Shown piece by piece: positions 34,342 to 43,474 of a stretch of DNA of 64,000 nucleotides. Made by a program: the position numbers and the translations under genes. The notes below the pieces were generated by a model. It was given only the letters and a program-made list of their open reading frames with translations. It was not told the DNA's origin and searched no databases. Every line of letters begins with the position of its first letter. Positions within the stretch are counted from its first letter, which is position 1. Source of the DNA: Streptomyces massasporeus (GTDB lineage Bacteria > Actinomycetota > Actinomycetes > Streptomycetales > Streptomycetaceae); the NCBI RefSeq assembly GCF_014648995.1, contig NZ_BMSE01000001.1, positions 620,001 through 684,000 on the forward strand, in the 5' to 3' direction.

Positions 34342-34848
34342 TCAGGCGAAGCGTGCGGGCTTGAGCGGCAGGGCGGCCCAGATCACCTTGCCGCCGCTCG
34401 CGGTGTACTCCACGTCGCACAGACCGCCTGCCTCCCGGGTGACCTCGCGCACCAGGAGCAGTCCGCGCCCGCCGGTCCGGCCGTGGTCGGTCTCCAGGGC
34501 GGTGGGCCGGTACGGATGGTTGTCCTCCACGGACACCCGGAGCCACTCGGCGCCGACGGCCAGCTCGACGGCGATCGTCGGGGACAGCACCGCCGCGTGC
34601 TTCACGGCGTTCGTCACCAGCTCCGAGACGATCAGCAGCAGTCCCTGGGCCAGGTCGTCCGAGACCGGCACCCCCTGACGCAGCAGCAGGTCCCGTACGG
34701 CGTGCCGTGCCTGGGGGACCGAGGCCTCGACCGCCGGTGCGGTGAACCTCCAGACCCCTTCGTACGGCAGCGGATCCGCGGGCCCGGGTCCGAGGGGCGC
34801 CGCGCCGCCCTCTGGGCGCGGACCGAACCCACGCCCGTCGTCGTCCAT
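34342..34848 (-). CDS. ATP-binding anti-sigma-factor-like protein (HATPase_c_2)
   Basis: This 168-aa protein has a single GHKL ATPase domain (about 45-165) of the RsbW/SpoIIAB-like type abundant in Streptomyces. The N box appears as LIVSELVTNAVKHAA and the G1 region as VEDNHPYRP, followed by HGRTGGRGLLLVREV (G2 box). It could be an anti-sigma factor/serine kinase, but no partner sigma or anti-anti-sigma gene is adjacent. The ATG at 34848 is preferred to one at 34941; the first ~30 residues are Gly/Pro-rich. It is convergent with idi, leaving 24 bp. Confidence 0.82.
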   Translation of the reverse strand: MDDDGRGFGPRPEGGAAPLGPGPADPLPYEGVWRFTAPAVEASVPQARHAVRDLLLRQGVPVSDDLAQGLLLIVSELVTNAVKHAAVLSPTIAVELAVGAEWLRVSVEDNHPYRPTALETDHGRTGGRGLLLVREVTREAGGLCDVEYTASGGKVIWAALPLKPARFA

Positions 34849-35066
34849 CGTCCGGTCGCCACCCTCGCGCTCGATTGTCGCCACACCTCGAGTGTTGGTA
34901 ACGATGCGCCTCACACCCCGGGACTGAACAGAAGTCAGCAACTATCGAGCACTTCTGACCGTTGGCGTATGACACGGTCAGTTGTGGGACTGGTCCTGTC
35001 CCTGTTGTGCCGTCTCGGCGAACTATTCGGGTTGTACGGGTTTGGCATGCGGATAGCATCCCGCGC

Positions 35067-35822
35067 ATGGAGCCGCAGCTGGAGCACCGCGTGACCGACT
35101 CGGTCGCGACGGTCGTCATACGTCATCCCGAGAAGCGCAACGCCATGACGGCCGCCATGTGGCGCTCCCTCCCCCCACTGCTGGAGGAGCTCGCGGGGGA
35201 CCCGGAGGTACGGGCGCTGGTGCTGACCGGTGAGGGCCGGACGTTCTGCGCCGGGGCCGACATCTCGACGCTGCGGGGCTCGCCGGAGGAGGCGCAGGGG
35301 CTGGCCGTGCGGGCCGAGGAGGCGCTGGCCGCGTTCCCGAAGCCGACGCTGGCCGCGATCCGGGGGCACTGCGTGGGCGGCGGTGCGCAGCTGGCGGCGG
35401 CCTGCGATCTGCGGTTCGCCGAGGAGGGCGCGCTGTTCGGTGTGACGCCCGCGAAGCTCGGCATCGTGTACCCGGCGTCCTCGACCCGGCGGCTGGTGTC
35501 CCTGGTGGGGCCGGCCACCGCCAAGTACCTGCTGTTCTCCGGGGAGTTGATCGACGCGCAGCGGGCGCTGCGCACCGGGCTGGTGGACGAGGTGCTGCCG
35601 GAGGGTGAACTCGGCAAGCGGGTCGCGGAGTTCACCCGGGTGCTGGTGTCGCGTTCGCAGCTGACGCAGGCGGCGGCCAAGGAGTTCGCGGACGGGCGTA
35701 CGGACCGGGACGCGTACTGGGCCGGACAGGCGCGCGGGAGCGGCGACACCGCGGAAGGTGTCGCCGCGTTCCTGGAGCGCCGGCAGCCGCGGTTCGGCTG
35801 GAGCGTGCCTACGTCAGGATGA
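35067..35822 (+). CDS. Crotonase-fold protein (enoyl-CoA hydratase/isomerase family)
   Basis: This 251-aa crotonase-superfamily protein has the oxyanion-hole segments TFCAGADIS (~residue 62) and HCVGGGAQLAAACD (~105). The two catalytic Glu positions of classic enoyl-CoA hydratases are replaced: GGGAQL has Gln, and GVTPAKLGIVYP has Ala or Pro at the second. It is therefore likely an isomerase, dehalogenase, hydrolase or other crotonase, not a standard hydratase. The ATG at 35067 matches the family N-terminus. It converges with the DJ-1-family gene, overlapping by 14 bp at the 3' ends. Confidence 0.87.
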   Translation: MEPQLEHRVTDSVATVVIRHPEKRNAMTAAMWRSLPPLLEELAGDPEVRALVLTGEGRTFCAGADISTLRGSPEEAQGLAVRAEEALAAFPKPTLAAIRGHCVGGGAQLAAACDLRFAEEGALFGVTPAKLGIVYPASSTRRLVSLVGPATAKYLLFSGELIDAQRALRTGLVDEVLPEGELGKRVAEFTRVLVSRSQLTQAAAKEFADGRTDRDAYWAGQARGSGDTAEGVAAFLERRQPRFGWSVPTSG

Positions 35823-36444
35823 CGCCGGAGTGCTCGCGGAAGAGTGCGACGAGGTGCGCGGGGGCCTTCTCGGGTGAACCGGCGTCGTAGGGCGGCTGCG
35901 GGTCGTACTCGGTGCCGAGCTGGACGAGCTGCGCGTGGTCGTCGCCCGCGATCCGGCCGAGCAGGGTGAGTCCCATGTCGATGCCGGAGGAGACGCCGGC
36001 CGCGGTGACGTACTTGCCGTCGGTGACGACCCGCTCCCCCGTCGGCTCGACGCCGTGGCGCTTCAGCTCCTCCAGGGCCAGCCAGTGGGAGGTCGCGCGG
36101 CGTCCCCGCAGGAGTCCGGCGGCGGCGAGCAGCAGGGAGCCGGTGCACACGGACGTGGTCCAGGTGCTGGTGGCGTCGGCGGTGCGCAGCCAGGTGAGCA
36201 GGGGCCCGTCCGTCGCCAGCGGGAGCGGGCCCGGGCCGCCGGGGACCACGATGATGTCGGGGCGGGGCACGTCGGCGAGGGTCCGGTCGGCGATGAGCGC
36301 GAGGTTCCCCGAGTCGTTGCGCACGGGGCCGGCCTCCTCGGCGACGAAGACGGTCTCCGCGTCCGGGAGCCGGCCGATGGTCTCGTAGGGGCCGATGGCG
36401 TCGAGGGCGGTGAAGCGGTCGTAGAGGACGATGGCGATCTGCAT
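35809..36444 (-). CDS. DJ-1/PfpI family protein (isonitrile hydratase-like)
   Basis: This 211-aa class I glutamine-amidotransferase-like protein has the nucleophile elbow SVCTGSLLLAAAGLL (Cys ~101) and an N-terminal MQIAIVLYDRFTALDAIGPYE, as in isonitrile hydratase (InhA) and ThiJ/PfpI proteins. It has no DNA-binding domain. The gene sits 32 bp behind a GlxA-type regulator that shares the same fold plus an AraC domain, implying one operon. Its 3' end overlaps the crotonase gene. The actual reaction is unknown. Confidence 0.86.
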   Translation of the reverse strand: MQIAIVLYDRFTALDAIGPYETIGRLPDAETVFVAEEAGPVRNDSGNLALIADRTLADVPRPDIIVVPGGPGPLPLATDGPLLTWLRTADATSTWTTSVCTGSLLLAAAGLLRGRRATSHWLALEELKRHGVEPTGERVVTDGKYVTAAGVSSGIDMGLTLLGRIAGDDHAQLVQLGTEYDPQPPYDAGSPEKAPAHLVALFREHSGVILT

Positions 36445-36476
36445 GGGGTCCTTTCGGTCGGCTGATGTCGATGCGT

Positions 36477-37436
36477 TCAGGCTGTGGTGGTGGGGCGGAA
36501 GCGGCGGCGGTACTCGGCCGGGGGCGTCCCCAGGGTCCTGACGAAGGCCCGGCGCATGGCCTCGGGCGTGCCGTAACCGCTGGTGCGGGCGATCTCCTCG
36601 ACGCCGCCTGCGGTGTCCTCCAGGAGACGCCTGGCGTGTTCGAGGCGGACGCGGTCCACGTAGCGGCCCGGTGTCATGCCGGTCTCGGCGCGGAAGGCGC
36701 GGGCGAAGTGGCGGGGCGAGAGGCGGGCGCGGGCGGCGAGGGTGTCGACGCAGAGGTCCGCGTCCGGGTGGTCGGTGATCCACCGCTGGACGTCCCGCAG
36801 GGGCTCGCGCTGTGCGGTCTGGGCCGCGAGCTGGGCGCTGAACTGGGCTTGGTTGCCGGGCCTGCGCAGGAAGACCACCAGGTGGCGGGCGATGGTGAGG
36901 GCGGCGTCCCGGCCCAGGTCCTCCTCGACCAGGGCGAGCGCGAGGTCGATGCCGGCGGTGACACCGGCCGAGGTGGCGATGTGCCCGTCGCGCACGAAGA
37001 CGGGGTCGGGGTCGATCTCGACGGCCGGGTGCTCGCGGGCGAGCCGGTCGCAGTACGCCCAGTGGGTCGTGGCGCGGCGGCCGTCCAGGAGGCCCGCCGC
37101 GGCCAGCACGGCCGCGCCGGTGCACACGGAGACCAGGCGGCCGGCGCGCGGCCCCCGCTCGCGCACCCAGGTCACCAGACGCGGGTCGGGCCGCAGGCTG
37201 CCCGTTCCGCCGGGGACGAGGAGGATGTCCGGGTCCGCTGCGGTGGTCAGGGACTCGTCGGGGACGAGGGTCAGGCCGCTGGTGGTCCGCACGGGCGCGC
37301 CCTCCAGGGACGCCGTGCGGATCCGGTACGCGCCCGGGGAGAGCAGCTCCGCGCCCGCGAAGACCTCCACGGGCCCGGTGACGTCGAGACTCTGCAGGCC
37401 GTCGAAGAGGACGGCGAGAACCGTGCGCTGGACCAT
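36477..37436 (-). CDS. GlxA-family transcriptional regulator (DJ-1 + AraC HTH)
   Basis: This 319-aa regulator combines an N-terminal DJ-1/PfpI domain (about 1-185, SVCTGAAVLAAAGLL with Cys ~103) with a C-terminal AraC/XylS DNA-binding domain (about 225-315: VDTLAARARLSPRHFARAF and IARTSGYGTPEAMRRAF). The ATG at 37436 is preferred to longer frames upstream, which run antisense to the next gene. It probably activates itself and the downstream DJ-1 gene in response to a small ligand. It diverges from the SCO6745-family gene, with 114 bp between. Confidence 0.9.
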   Translation of the reverse strand: MVQRTVLAVLFDGLQSLDVTGPVEVFAGAELLSPGAYRIRTASLEGAPVRTTSGLTLVPDESLTTAADPDILLVPGGTGSLRPDPRLVTWVRERGPRAGRLVSVCTGAAVLAAAGLLDGRRATTHWAYCDRLAREHPAVEIDPDPVFVRDGHIATSAGVTAGIDLALALVEEDLGRDAALTIARHLVVFLRRPGNQAQFSAQLAAQTAQREPLRDVQRWITDHPDADLCVDTLAARARLSPRHFARAFRAETGMTPGRYVDRVRLEHARRLLEDTAGGVEEIARTSGYGTPEAMRRAFVRTLGTPPAEYRRRFRPTTTA

Positions 37437-37523
37437 GCCGTCGATTCTTCGCGGGTGCGGAGTATGGCGGCAAGGACGAGTACCCCACCTTTTCTGCCAG
37501 GAGACGACGGGCCGTGGAGGACA

Positions 37524-37539
37524 TACCAAGCGGTTGGTA
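37524..37539. promoter_or_regulatory. Palindrome between divergent genes, candidate operator
   Basis: TACCAA-gcgg-TTGGTA is a perfect 6-bp-arm palindrome 11 bp upstream of the ATG at 37551 and 87 bp upstream of the GlxA-type gene. TACCAA/TTGGTA half-sites are common in TetR/MarR operators. No such regulator is adjacent, so the partner is unknown. Confidence 0.45.
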
Positions 37540-37550
37540 ACCTGCCGGGC

Positions 37551-38426
37551 ATGACGACTGCCGCCCTGGAGCCGCGCGCCGGCCGACGCTGCCACAACAT
37601 GCTCAACTCCCTGCACTCGACGCACTACTTCTCCCCCGATCTCGGGCGGGAGCTGGGCGCCCTCGGGGTCACCGATCCGCGTGCCGTGAACTTCGCCGTG
37701 CGGGCCGCCGCCTTCGGTCCGGTCGGAGCCGGCCCGGTGGCGGCGGCCTTCTACAACTACAAGTACGAGCTGGTGGCGCGGCACGTGCCGGCGGTGTGGG
37801 AGACCGCGGCACCCGCGCAGGTCCTCGCGGCACGTGCGCGTGCGGTCGACGCGACCCTGCGCCGTCTGCTCGGCGAGGAGGCCCTGGCGTCGGCCGAGAT
37901 GACCGAGGCCGCGCGGCTCGCGCTGCGCGCCGCCGAGGCCTGCTCACGCGCGGCTCGGCCGCTGTACGCCGCCCACGCCGACCTGCCCGTTCCCGAGAAT
38001 CCGCACCTCGCCTACTGGCACGCGGCGACCCTGCTGCGCGAGCACCGGGGCGACGGGCACCTGGCCGCCCTGATGTCCGCGGGTCTCGACGGCCTGGAGG
38101 CGATGGTGACCCACACGGCGACGGGCAAGGGCATGACCCCGAAGTGGGTGTGCGCCACCCGGGGCTGGAGCCGGGAGGACTGGGACGCGGCGACGGAGCG
38201 GCTGCGGGAACGCGGGCTGCTGGACGCCTCCGGTGACCTCACCGAGCGGGGCGTCGCCCTGCGCCGGGAGATCGAGGACGAGACGGACCGCCTGGACCGC
38301 GCCCCCTACGAGCACCTGGGCCCGGAGGGAGTGGCCCGGCTGACCGAGCTGGGCGGGGTGTTCGCCCACGCCGCGCTCGTGGCCGGGGCCTACCCGGCGG
38401 ATCTGATCGGCAAGGGTGACGCATAG
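37551..38426 (+). CDS. SCO6745-family (SalK-like) protein
   Basis: This 291-aa soluble, mostly helical protein matches the actinobacterial SCO6745/SalK family, recognised from memory. Features include HNMLNSLHSTHYFSP near the N-terminus, FNYKYELVARHVPAVW-like helices, and a C-terminal winged-helix-like half (about 195-275, GWSREDWDAATERLRERGLLDA then LTERGVALRREIEDETDRL) resembling a MarR-type wing. The function is undetermined; a regulator with a ligand domain is plausible. The palindrome at 37524-37539 lies right before its start. Confidence 0.75.
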   Translation: MTTAALEPRAGRRCHNMLNSLHSTHYFSPDLGRELGALGVTDPRAVNFAVRAAAFGPVGAGPVAAAFYNYKYELVARHVPAVWETAAPAQVLAARARAVDATLRRLLGEEALASAEMTEAARLALRAAEACSRAARPLYAAHADLPVPENPHLAYWHAATLLREHRGDGHLAALMSAGLDGLEAMVTHTATGKGMTPKWVCATRGWSREDWDAATERLRERGLLDASGDLTERGVALRREIEDETDRLDRAPYEHLGPEGVARLTELGGVFAHAALVAGAYPADLIGKGDA

Positions 38427-38493
38427 TGACGCGTCTCTGAGGTACCCGCTCTCCACCGGCCGTCGCGGCCGGGAGTGGAGAAAGGGGAATTTC

Positions 38494-38625
38494 GTGTTCC
38501 GTGCTATCGCAGACGTGCTGCGCCAGATCGGCGGCGCTATCGCCACCGTCGTGACGCTTCCTTTCCGGGCCCTGGCCCGGCTGTTCGGCGGGGCCTCGTC
38601 CTCCACCCGCAGCCGCAGGGCCTGA
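38494..38625 (+). CDS. LPFR-motif small protein
   Basis: This 43-aa protein, starting from GTG with AAAGGGG upstream, reads MFRAIADVLRQIGGAIATVV, then TLPFRALARLF and an Ser/Arg-rich tail. It matches the LPFR-motif small proteins conserved across Streptomyces. It is an amphipathic or membrane-inserting helix with a basic end; the function is unknown. It lies 67 bp after the SCO6745-family gene and before tex on the same strand. Confidence 0.85.
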   Translation: MFRAIADVLRQIGGAIATVVTLPFRALARLFGGASSSTRSRRA

Positions 38626-38724
38626 TCCGGATTCCGACCTGCCGGAAGCCGCCCTGATCCCCGAGTGTCGGTGCCACCTGCCACAATTGCCGCGCAACCT
38701 CAGCGGAGAAGGCGGTACGGGATC

Positions 38725-41133
38725 GTGACGACACCCGGGTCCATCGGGTCCATCAACGCAGTGTCCATCGAAGGCAGGATCGCCGAGGAGCTCGGCGTAC
38801 GGGAGCGGCAGGTCAGGGCCGCCGTGGAACTGCTCGACGGCGGTTCTACGGTGCCCTTCATCGCCCGTTACCGCAAGGAAGCGACGGAGATGCTCGACGA
38901 CGCGCAGCTGCGCACCGTCGAGGAGCGGCTGCGCTACCTGCGGGAGCTGGAGGAGCGGCGGGCGGCGATCCTGGACTCGGTGCGCGAGCAGGGCAAGCTC
39001 ACCGAGGAGCTGGAGGCGAGCATCCGGGGCGCCGAGACGAAGGCGCGCCTGGAGGACATCTACCTCCCGTACAAGCCCAAGCGGCGCACCAAGGCGCAGA
39101 TCGCCCGTGAGGCCGGACTCGAGCCGCTGGCGGAGGGGCTGCTCGGCGATCCGTCGGTCGAGCCCCTCGCCGCGGCCGCCGCGTTCGTCGACGCCGACAA
39201 GGGCGTCGCCGATCCGCAGGCCGCCCTGGACGGTGCCCGGGCGATCCTCACCGAGCGGTTCTCGGAGGACGCCGACCTGATCGGCGAGCTGCGCGAGCGC
39301 ATGTGGGTGCGCGGGCGGCTGGCCGCCAAGGTGCGGGACGGCAAGGAGGAGGCGGGGGCGAAGTTCTCCGACTACTTCGACTTCGCCGAGCCGTTCACCG
39401 ACCTGCCCTCGCACCGTATCCTCGCGATGCTGCGCGGCGAGAAGGAAGAGGTCCTCGACCTCGTCCTGGAGCCCGAGGAGCAGACGGACGGCCCCTCCTC
39501 GTACGAGGGGATCGTCGCCCACAAGTTCGGCATCGCCGACCGGGGCCGCGCCGGTGACAAGTGGCTGAAGGACACGGTCCGCTGGGCGTGGCGCACCCGC
39601 ATCCTCGTCCACCTCGGCATCGACCTGCGGCTGCGGCTGCGCACGGCCGCCGAGGACGAGGCGGTGCGGGTCTTCGCCGCGAACCTGCGCGACCTGCTGC
39701 TGGCCGCCCCCGCGGGCACGCGCGCGACGCTCGGCCTGGACCCCGGCTTCCGCACGGGTGTGAAGGTCGCCGTGGTCGACGCCACCGGCAAGGTCGTCGC
39801 CACCGACGTCATTCACCCGCACGTGCCGGCCAACCGGTGGGACGAGGCCATCGCCAAGCTGGCCCGGCTCGCGAAGGAGCACGCGGTCGAGCTGGTCGCC
39901 ATCGGCAACGGCACGGCGTCCCGCGAGACCGACAAGCTCGCCGGAGAACTGATCACCAAACACCCCGAGTTGAAGCTCATGAAGGTGATGGTGTCCGAGG
40001 CCGGGGCGTCCGTGTACTCGGCGTCCGCGTTCGCCTCCCAGGAGCTGCCCGACATGGACGTGTCGCTGCGCGGCGCCGTGTCGATCGCCCGCCGGCTCCA
40101 GGACCCGCTGGCCGAGCTGGTGAAGATCGACCCGAAGTCCATCGGCGTCGGCCAGTACCAGCACGACCTGTCCGAGGTGAAACTGTCGCGCTCGCTGGAC
40201 GCGGTGGTGGAGGACTGTGTGAACGGCGTCGGGGTGGACGTCAACACGGCGTCGGCCCCGCTGCTCGCCCGGGTCTCCGGCATCACCTCCGGGCTCGCCG
40301 AGAACATCGTCGCGCACCGGGACCAGAACGGACCGTTCAAGGCCCGCGGTGAGCTGAAGAAGGTGGCGCGGCTCGGCCCGAAGGCGTACGAGCAGTGCGC
40401 GGGCTTCCTGCGGATCCGCGGCGGCGACGACCCGCTGGACGCGTCGAGCGTGCACCCCGAGGCGTACCCGGTGGTCCGGCGCATGGTGAAGACCGCCGGG
40501 CAGGAGGTCGCCTCGCTCGTCGGCAACACCGGGGTGCTGCGCTCGCTGAAGCCGCAGGACTTCGTGGACGAGACGTTCGGTCTGCCCACCGTCACCGACA
40601 TCCTGAAGGAGCTGGAGAAGCCCGGCCGCGACCCGCGCCCGGCCTTCAAGACGGCCGCCTTCAAGGAGGGCGTGGAGAAGATCTCCGACCTGTCGTCCGG
40701 GATGATCCTGGAGGGCGTCGTGACGAACGTCGCCGCGTTCGGGGCGTTCATCGACATCGGCGTCCACCAGGACGGTCTGGTGCACGTTTCCGCGATGTCC
40801 AAGACGTTCGTGAAGGATCCGCGGGACGTGGTGAAGCCCGGCGACATCGTCAAGGTGAAGGTGCTCGACGTCGACATCCCCCGCAAGCGGATCTCGCTGA
40901 CGCTGCGCCTGGAGGACGAGGCGGCCCGGCAGGGACAGCAGGGTGGCGGCGGCTCGGGTGAGCGGCGGCAGCGCGGGGGGCGTCCGCCGCAGCAGCGGCA
41001 GGGCGGTGGCCGTGGGGGCCAGGGCGGCGGCGGTCGCGGGGGTCAGCGGCAGGCTCCGCCGCCGGCCAACAGTGCGATGGCTGACGCGTTGCGTCGGGCG
41101 GGTCTGGCCGATCCGAAGAACGGGCGTCGCTGA
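38725..41133 (+). CDS. tex: Tex family S1 RNA-binding protein
   Basis: This 802-aa protein has the full Tex architecture: an N-terminal helical domain, a YqgF/RNase H-like domain (about 320-450, [19 protein letters not shown]), a helix-hairpin-helix pair (about 485-560) and a C-terminal S1 domain (about 640-715, [22 protein letters not shown]). The final ~80 residues are Gly/Gln/Arg-rich, RGG-like and likely RNA-binding, an extension common in actinobacterial Tex. It is implicated in transcription and RNA handling. The GTG at 38725 is chosen; GGAGAAGG lies 12 bp upstream. Confidence 0.95.
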   Translation: MTTPGSIGSINAVSIEGRIAEELGVRERQVRAAVELLDGGSTVPFIARYRKEATEMLDDAQLRTVEERLRYLRELEERRAAILDSVREQGKLTEELEASIRGAETKARLEDIYLPYKPKRRTKAQIAREAGLEPLAEGLLGDPSVEPLAAAAAFVDADKGVADPQAALDGARAILTERFSEDADLIGELRERMWVRGRLAAKVRDGKEEAGAKFSDYFDFAEPFTDLPSHRILAMLRGEKEEVLDLVLEPEEQTDGPSSYEGIVAHKFGIADRGRAGDKWLKDTVRWAWRTRILVHLGIDLRLRLRTAAEDEAVRVFAANLRDLLLAAPAGTRATLGLDPGFRTGVKVAVVDATGKVVATDVIHPHVPANRWDEAIAKLARLAKEHAVELVAIGNGTASRETDKLAGELITKHPELKLMKVMVSEAGASVYSASAFASQELPDMDVSLRGAVSIARRLQDPLAELVKIDPKSIGVGQYQHDLSEVKLSRSLDAVVEDCVNGVGVDVNTASAPLLARVSGITSGLAENIVAHRDQNGPFKARGELKKVARLGPKAYEQCAGFLRIRGGDDPLDASSVHPEAYPVVRRMVKTAGQEVASLVGNTGVLRSLKPQDFVDETFGLPTVTDILKELEKPGRDPRPAFKTAAFKEGVEKISDLSSGMILEGVVTNVAAFGAFIDIGVHQDGLVHVSAMSKTFVKDPRDVVKPGDIVKVKVLDVDIPRKRISLTLRLEDEAARQGQQGGGGSGERRQRGGRPPQQRQGGGRGGQGGGGRGGQRQAPPPANSAMADALRRAGLADPKNGRR

Positions 41134-41167
41134 CGGCTTCGCCGGGGCGTGATGCCCGTTCATGTCG

Positions 41168-41218
41168 TGGGGAGCTGCGGGTCCGTCGTGGCTGGTCGCG
41201 CAGTTCCCCGCGCCCCTG
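41168..41218. repeat. Streptomyces interspersed intergenic repeat
   Basis: The sequence GGGGAGCTGCGGGT...CGTGGCTGGTCGCGCAGTTCCCCGCGCCCCT resembles a short repeat found many times between genes in Streptomyces chromosomes (recognised from memory). Its ends can pair (GGGGAgCTGCG with CGCAGtTCCCC), so the transcript folds into a long hairpin. It is next to the tex terminator. Copy number in this genome was not measured. Confidence 0.7.
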
Positions 41219-41242
41219 GAAAGGGAGCTTCGCTCCCCTTTC
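41219..41242. terminator. Hairpin terminator downstream of tex
   Basis: GAAAGGG-AGC (41219-41228) pairs with GCTCCCCTTTC (41232-41242), with a 3-nt loop and one bulged base. It is 86 bp beyond the tex stop and 18 bp before the next gene. Confidence 0.65.
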
Positions 41243-41259
41243 AGACCTAGAGTGAGGGC

Positions 41260-41808
41260 ATGTCTGCCATCACCTGGGAAGTGTTCGCGAGCAGGGGGTT
41301 CGAGACCGCCTGGCCGGAGCTCGGGGAAGCCGTGCTGCGGGCGCGTGGGCGGGCTGTCGGCACCGATCCCGAGCCCTACTGGGTCACGTACGAACTCGAC
41401 ACGGCCGACCGCTTCGTGACCCGTCGGCTCCGGGTGACCGTCGAGTCCGCCGACGGCAGCCGCACGCTCGATCTGCTCCACGACGGTGGGGGCGGCTGGA
41501 CCGCGAACGGCGACCCTCTCCCGGACCTCGACGGTGCTCTCGACTGCGATCTCGGGCTGTGTCCGCTCACCAACACCATGCCGGTGCTGCGGCACGGGCT
41601 CCATCGCGGGCCCGGTGAGCGGGAGTTCCTGATGGCCTGGGTGTCGGTGCCGGACCTGGCCGTGCGGCCGTCGCGGCAGACCTACACGCATCTGCGACCG
41701 GGGCGCGTCCGCTTCACCTCGGGCGACTTCCGCAGCGATCTGGAGTTCGACGAGGAGGGCTTCGTCGCCGACTACCCGCAGTTGGCCACGCGCCTGACGG
41801 CCCGTTAG
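41260..41808 (+). CDS. Putative glycolipid-binding domain protein
   Basis: This 182-aa protein fits the putative glycolipid-binding family (PF06475, formerly DUF1089). The family pattern WTANGDPLPDLDGALDCDLGLCPLTNTMP is recognisable around residues 78-107, and the C-terminus has TYTHLRPGRVRF. It is a single beta-rich domain with no signal or helix, so cytoplasmic. The proposed binding role comes from related structures. It converges with the ABC-F gene, overlapping by 4 bp at the stops. Confidence 0.82.
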   Translation: MSAITWEVFASRGFETAWPELGEAVLRARGRAVGTDPEPYWVTYELDTADRFVTRRLRVTVESADGSRTLDLLHDGGGGWTANGDPLPDLDGALDCDLGLCPLTNTMPVLRHGLHRGPGEREFLMAWVSVPDLAVRPSRQTYTHLRPGRVRFTSGDFRSDLEFDEEGFVADYPQLATRLTAR

Positions 41809-43445
41809 CGCTCCGTCACCTTGCCGTCCGCCACCTCCAGGCGGCGGGTGACGTGCACCGCGTCCAGCATGCGGCGGTCGTGGGTGACCAGCAGGAGGGT
41901 GCCCTCGTAGGCGTCGAGGGCGGACTCCAGCTGCTCGATGGCGGGCAGGTCGAGATGGTTGGTCGGCTCGTCGAGGACCAGGAGGTTGACGCCCCGGCCC
42001 TGGAGCAGCGCGAGGGCGGCGCGGGTGCGCTCGCCCGGGGAGAGGCTGGCCGCGGGGCGCAGGACGTGCTCCGTCTTGAGGCCGAACTTGGCCAGGAGCG
42101 TGCGGATCTCGACCGGTTCGGTGTCCGGGACGGCCGCGCGGAAGGCGTCGAGCAGGGACTCCTCGCCGTGGAACAGCTTGCGGGCCTGGTCGACCTCGCC
42201 GAGGAGGACGCCCGAGCCGAGCGCGGCGTGCCCGGCGTCCAGCGGGACGCGGCCGAGGAGGGCGGCGAGCAGCGTGGACTTGCCGGCGCCGTTCGCGCCG
42301 GTCACCGCCACCCGGTCCGCCCAGTCGATCTGCAGGGAGACGGGGCCGAGGACGAAGCCGCCGCGGCGCACCTCGGCGTCCCGCAGGGTCGCGACGACGG
42401 CGCCCGAGCGCGGGGCCGACGCGATCTCCATGCGCAGCTCCCACTCCTTGCGGGGCTCCTCGACGACGTCGAGCCGCTCGATCATGCGCTGGGTCTGGCG
42501 GGCCTTCGCGGCCTGCTTCTCGCTGGCCTCGCTGCGGAACTTGCGGCCGATCTTGTCGTTGTCGTTGCTCGCCTTGCGGCGCGCGTTCTTCACGCCCTTG
42601 TCCATCCAGGAGCGCTGCATCTGCGCGCGGTCCTGGAGGGCCGCCTTCTTGTCGGCGTACTCCTCGAACTCGTCGCGGGCGTGCCGGCGGGCGACGTCCC
42701 GCTCCTCCAGATAGGCCTCGTAGCCACCGCCGAAGAGGTTGATCTGCCGCTGGACCAGGTCGAGTTCGAGGACCTTGGTGACGGTGCGGGTGAGGAACTC
42801 GCGGTCGTGGCTGACGACCACCGTGCCGGCACGCAGGCCGCTCACGAAGCGTTCGAGGCGCTCCAGGCCGTCCAGGTCGAGGTCGTTGGTCGGCTCGTCG
42901 AGGAGGAAGACGTCGTAGCGGGACAGGAGCAGGGAGGCGAGACCCGCGCGGGCCGCCTGGCCGCCGGACAGGGACGTCATCGGCTGGTCCAGGCCGACGG
43001 CGAGGCCGAGGCCGTCGGCGACTTCCTCGGCGCGTTCGTCGAGGTCGGCGCCGCCGAGGCCGAGCCAGCGCTCCAGGCTGGTGGCGTAGGCGTCGTCCGC
43101 GCCGGGTGCCCCGTCGACCAGAGCCTGGGTGGCCTCGTCCATGGTCCGCTGGGCCTCGGCGACGCCGGTGCGGCGGGCCAGGAACTCCCGGACGGTCTCA
43201 CCGGGGCGGCGGTCCGGCTCCTGCGGGAGGTGGCCGACGGTGGCGGTCGGCGGGGACAGGCGCAGATCGCCCTGCTCGGGCGCGATGAGTCCGGCGAGCA
43301 TCCTGAGCAGGGTGGACTTGCCCGCGCCGTTGGCCCCGACCAGGCCGATCACGTCGCCGGGCGCGACGACGAGGTCGAGTCCGGTGAACAGGGAGCGGTC
43401 GCCGTGGCCGGCGGCGAGGTTCTTGGCGACGAGGGTGGCAGTCAT
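41805..43445 (-). CDS. ABC-F family ATP-binding protein
   Basis: This 546-aa protein has two fused ABC ATPase domains and no membrane segments: Walker A GANGAGKST twice (~38 and ~375), signatures LSGGQAARA (~163) and LSPGERTRA (~465), and DEPTNDLD/DEPTNHLD. The ~80-residue charged linker (about 245-325, P-site tRNA interaction motif region) marks it as ABC-F. Members act on ribosomes, in antibiotic resistance (ARE type) or translation quality control. Which role applies here cannot be told. It is convergent with the glycolipid-binding gene and 29 bp from the next gene. Confidence 0.9.
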   Translation of the reverse strand: MTATLVAKNLAAGHGDRSLFTGLDLVVAPGDVIGLVGANGAGKSTLLRMLAGLIAPEQGDLRLSPPTATVGHLPQEPDRRPGETVREFLARRTGVAEAQRTMDEATQALVDGAPGADDAYATSLERWLGLGGADLDERAEEVADGLGLAVGLDQPMTSLSGGQAARAGLASLLLSRYDVFLLDEPTNDLDLDGLERLERFVSGLRAGTVVVSHDREFLTRTVTKVLELDLVQRQINLFGGGYEAYLEERDVARRHARDEFEEYADKKAALQDRAQMQRSWMDKGVKNARRKASNDNDKIGRKFRSEASEKQAAKARQTQRMIERLDVVEEPRKEWELRMEIASAPRSGAVVATLRDAEVRRGGFVLGPVSLQIDWADRVAVTGANGAGKSTLLAALLGRVPLDAGHAALGSGVLLGEVDQARKLFHGEESLLDAFRAAVPDTEPVEIRTLLAKFGLKTEHVLRPAASLSPGERTRAALALLQGRGVNLLVLDEPTNHLDLPAIEQLESALDAYEGTLLLVTHDRRMLDAVHVTRRLEVADGKVTER

Positions 43446-43474
43446 CAGAGCGCCGATCCTAACGGCCGGGCCGC

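Noticed and set aside
38239..42444. A 1401-codon minus-strand open frame across tex and neighbouring genes
   Set aside because: It is the antisense shadow of tex and the glycolipid-binding gene; composition is Arg/Gly/Pro/His-rich with no domain, a usual effect of high GC.
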